The translations under genes and the position numbers were made by a program. From contig JADRCO010001071.1 in the NCBI GenBank assembly GCA_021464525.1, positions 1 to 22,830 on the forward strand: a DNA stretch of 22,830 nucleotides. The letters run 5' to 3'. Below, piece by piece: positions 19,821 to 22,830 of this stretch; the stretch's first letter is position 1; the number at the start of each line of letters is the position of its first letter. The DNA is from Rhizophagus sp. LPA8_4_AMF (Eukaryota; Glomeromycota; Glomeromycetes; Glomerales; Glomeraceae). The notes beneath the pieces are model-generated. The model searched no databases, was not told the DNA's origin, and was given only the letters and a program-made list of their open reading frames with translations.

Positions 19821-21054
19821 TCGCGTTACTATATCATTTATAAATATTTATTATTATGTTTTTTTTTTTTTTTTTTTCACTGTAATTATGAACAATATTA
19901 AGTACAATAAGCTGTTAATAAGATTTTTAAAAAAAAAAAATTCTTTTTTTTCTTAAACTATGAAAACTAAGAACAATAATGTATGATTATGATTATTATT
20001 TATTAATTTCTTAATACGTAAGTTGTCATTCCCATTATTACCAATTTTAAGTTTTTAAACGACGCAATGTAATGTAGTACAATTCACGATCGTCTTACCA
20101 AAAAGAGCTTTCGGATTGAAATTACGATACGAAATTTCTTTTTAAGGATATAGATTAAGTTTAATTATACTTGGCCCTGGTCTCCGTAGGGTCATTAACT
20201 AAAGAACAATACTGTATAATAATATAATAAATCAAAATAAAATAAAATAAGGTGATAAAATACTATATGATTTATATGATTAATTAAAATATTTGCTGTG
20301 ATATTGCAAAAATTTCAAATTGTTTTAGTTATCACATTATCATGTTACGTAAAATTTATTTTATTGTATATCACAACAAAAAGTGGCTTGAACTTACGTC
20401 TCTTATGGTAAAAGTCAATCAAAGAAGCACCTTGTTGTGCAACATGAAGATATTTGAGAAGTAACGGGTTTTCCGAAAAATCTTTCGTGATAAAATCGCA
20501 TGACGCACAAACATTGATAAAAAGGGTATACGCTTAAAAAATTTTTTTTTTTCAAAATTCTAGATTTAAAACTTCCGCCCAAATACTGATACCTGCATGT
20601 AATTTGAAACTTATTTCATGAAAATAATTAAATTTGGAAAATAAAAATCAGAACCTTAAATTACTTACCAAATAAATTACTTTCCATAAATATTTTATTC
20701 TATATTTATACTGTATATAACAACTTTTAAGGAGTAATTACAGGTTACTGTGCCAGTCGATGAAAAATTAAATCGTCGCGGAGTGAAAGGCGAAAATTGA
20801 CAAATTGTTTCTTATAAAGAGTTCTATAATAGATCTTGATCTTGACGTTTTAAAGAACGAGATAAAACCTATGATAGAGTATAAAAGGACGTTTTTTGGA
20901 TGTAATCAATTACGAAATTCGCATTTAATTCTAACTTATTCGGGTAATTAATTACAGAATTCATATTAATTTTAACCTTAGTAAGATATATTTATATTAA
21001 ATAAAATTTATTATTTGCGTTGTATCAAATTAATTTATCGATCTTTTTTTTAAT

Positions 21055-21100
21055 TTCTTTCTTTCTTTATTATTCATTCATTCATTCATTTCATTCATTC
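21055..21100. repeat. Compound CTTT / ATTC microsatellite
   Basis: CTTT units (about 21055-21069) are followed by ATTC units (21072-21100) with one slip to TTTC. It lies just upstream of the possible splice acceptor at 21143. Confidence 0.85.
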
Positions 21101-22332
21101 TTTACGAAAAATTTGTCTAATTCAATTATTTTATATTTTATAGAATCAAATAGGTCCAGATGGAACATATGATGTAGCTTCTTGCATTACCATGCATTTA
21201 CTACATAGAAAGTTGGAAAAGACGAGCGAAATATACTTATCCAATAAAACGTTCGGAACAACCTAGTTGCCAGACTCCCTTTAACAACTGTTGTATATAA
21301 TTTCATAATTTTTTTTTTATTCGTTTTTGTTCGTTCACACTAATAGTTCTTACTTATATGGTACTCATCTAACTGTTAAAATTAAAAATTGAAGATTTTA
21401 ATTAGAATTCATTTAATTTGTTACAAGAATTCACGAGAGTTGTTTAGGCGTAAACTTGTACTAAGTAATCTACGATACAATCTACAAAATCTAAACTTTG
21501 ATTTTACGTTTGTACAAATTTATGCTCCTGATACGGAAGATCATTACTCTTGGAAACTGTTCAATAATTACACTTATAATAGGTATAAAATATTTAGCCA
21601 ATGTATGTTTAATCATGATTAATATTCTAAAAAATAAAAATTGCCTTTTTTTCAGAGGAATGAATTCCTTTTTAGGTGATCCTTTCTTTGACTTGGTTTA
21701 TTTTATAGGTAATTCTTTCATTTTGGTTCTTCTTTTACCTTTTCGATCTTTTTTTTTCTCTCAAGATTGATAATTTATTAAATCCAAAAGATGATTCTAA
21801 TTAGTTGTGATATTTATTTCCGATATTTTAGATAATTCGTTTAATGCGTCTATGCAATTAATTCTTGTATTTATCTATATGTTTATATAATAAATACACG
21901 GACACTGGATCTCGATTACCGTTTATAGAGTTAAATTTTTAACATGATCTTTTTGATTTGTTTAAGATTATAATTGGAATTTGAATTACGCTAACTAAGA
22001 GTATTTTTGTTATATTATTATCTACGAGCCAATTATTTTTATCTCATCGAAAAGTTAAGATGACATGGTCAATGATGCAGTGTTGCCAGCAAAATTACAC
22101 ATACATGTGATTTGAAATATGGCACATGACAGGAATTACTTTTCTTAAATAATTGAATGGAATTCTAGCATTGAAATTGCTTCAACGTTACAGATAATTT
22201 CGACGCTGATCAAACTGAATCAGATGAAGGGTGTCTAAATAATTGTTTGAATTATTTAATAATTTCCATCAAAGCTTGCTCGAATATTTTCGAAGATATT
22301 AGCATTTTTCAACTTTATTCGTAAATTTCAAC

Positions 22333-22588
22333 ATTTTAGCCAAATTAAACAGACAAAGAAAGTTTAAGTAAGGTAATTAAGCAAGCATGGAATTAATCAC
22401 ATCAATTTTATTATCCCGAATATTAGCGAAGTTGTGGTTGAAATTACTGTGCCGCGCGTCCACGCTTACTACTTTGCACCATAATTCAGTATTTTAGCCA
22501 AATTGAATAAGTATATATATAGCGTTAAGTAAAGTTATTTAGCTAGTAGCAGATATGGAACTATCTAGATATCAATTTTCATTAATTG
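22333..22588. repeat. Diverged direct duplication, ~100 bp units
   Basis: Two copies start with ATTTTAGCCAAATT at 22333 and 22491 (158 bp apart). Both continue with a GTTAAGTAA/TTTAAGTAA block, a TTA-AGC-AG segment, an ATGGAA segment and ATCAATTTT, with indels between them. This suggests an old tandem duplication or two copies of one dispersed element. Confidence 0.6.
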
Positions 22589-22720
22589 TCCGGAGCGAAG
22601 CGATGGACTATATATGTTTATGAACCTTAATGACATATTGGATCACGTGGCGAAGTCCGTTTGTCCGCACGCGTCATTTCTGATTGGTTTGCACAGAGCG
22701 TGTCATTGAAATTTCGTGCT
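22588..22720. repeat. Less AT-rich patch, probably a dispersed repeat
   Basis: From GTCCGGAGCGAAGCGATGGA onward the sequence has markedly more G+C than the flanks, includes CACGTG (22644-22649) and has a GTCC...GGAC near-palindromic start. Short CACGC/GCGTG inverted arms occur at about 22669-22702. There is no open frame. The composition and short internal symmetry suggest a dispersed repeat, but copy number cannot be checked here. Confidence 0.35.
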
Positions 22721-22830
22721 ACATCAAAATAAACAACTGATAAACATGAACTACCATCTTTTTTTTTTGTTTCTTTTTTTTTTAGGTTTTGGCAGACTGG
22801 AATAGTGAGTATATTTCTTTATTTAATTGA

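Larger units (their letters stand above)
19821..22830. other. Region downstream of HMG gene 4
   Basis: 3 kb without a gene that can be called. It contains a CTTT run and an ATTC run (21055-21100), exon-like islands at 21144-21266 and 22193-22324 (described under findings), a diverged direct duplication and a less AT-rich repeat-like patch near its right end. The ~77-90 codon frames between 21389 and 21770 begin at TTG, not ATG, and show no known domain. A multi-exon gene entering from the right cannot be excluded. Confidence 0.55.

Overview
The window looks like nuclear DNA from an arbuscular mycorrhizal fungus, most likely Rhizophagus irregularis or a close relative (Glomeromycotina). The grounds are the very AT-rich background full of poly(A), poly(T) and (AT)n tracts, the sparse genes separated by kilobases of non-coding DNA, and above all the gene content. 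All four credible protein-coding genes encode MATA-HMG-type (mating-type-like) HMG-box proteins, a family known to be greatly expanded in R. irregularis. The species call is inferred from composition and gene family, not from a database match.

Layout. 1-4431: no convincing gene; it holds a ~116 bp palindromic MITE-like element (1219-1334), a 16-bp tandem repeat (2708-2774), hairpins and two small orphan coding-like islands. 4432-5262: HMG gene 1 (276 aa). 5263-7596: AT-rich spacer with two perfect dyads and a long (AT)n. 7597-8445: HMG gene 2 (282 aa). 8446-11090: spacer with a promoter-like cluster (CCAAT, GACGTCA, CACGTG, TATATA) at 10139-10380. 11091-12020: HMG gene 3 (309 aa from the first ATG), followed at once by a 24-bp minisatellite (about 12140-12384). 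12021-19082: a 7-kb gap with no HMG gene, holding a ~480 bp terminal-inverted-repeat element (14618-15097) and other unexplained sequence. 19083-19820: HMG gene 4 (245 aa). 19821-22830: spacer with exon-like islands, a diverged ~100-bp direct duplication and a less AT-rich patch (about 22588-22720) that looks like a dispersed repeat.

The four genes are all on the + strand and each is a single open frame. They share one architecture: a short variable N-terminus, a [PLV]PFPP motif, a roughly 60-residue HMG box, then a low-complexity tail rich in N/S/Y/F and acidic residues. Genes 2 and 3 also share a basic tail with a V-[IV]-W-K motif directly after the box, so they look like the closest pair. 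Gene 1 has the most altered box. The picture is a locally amplified and diversifying family of putative DNA-binding regulators, not an operon or a multi-function pathway. No canonical mating-locus neighbour (for example an RNA helicase or triose-phosphate transporter gene) is visible. No tRNA, rRNA, CRISPR array or complete transposase gene was found.
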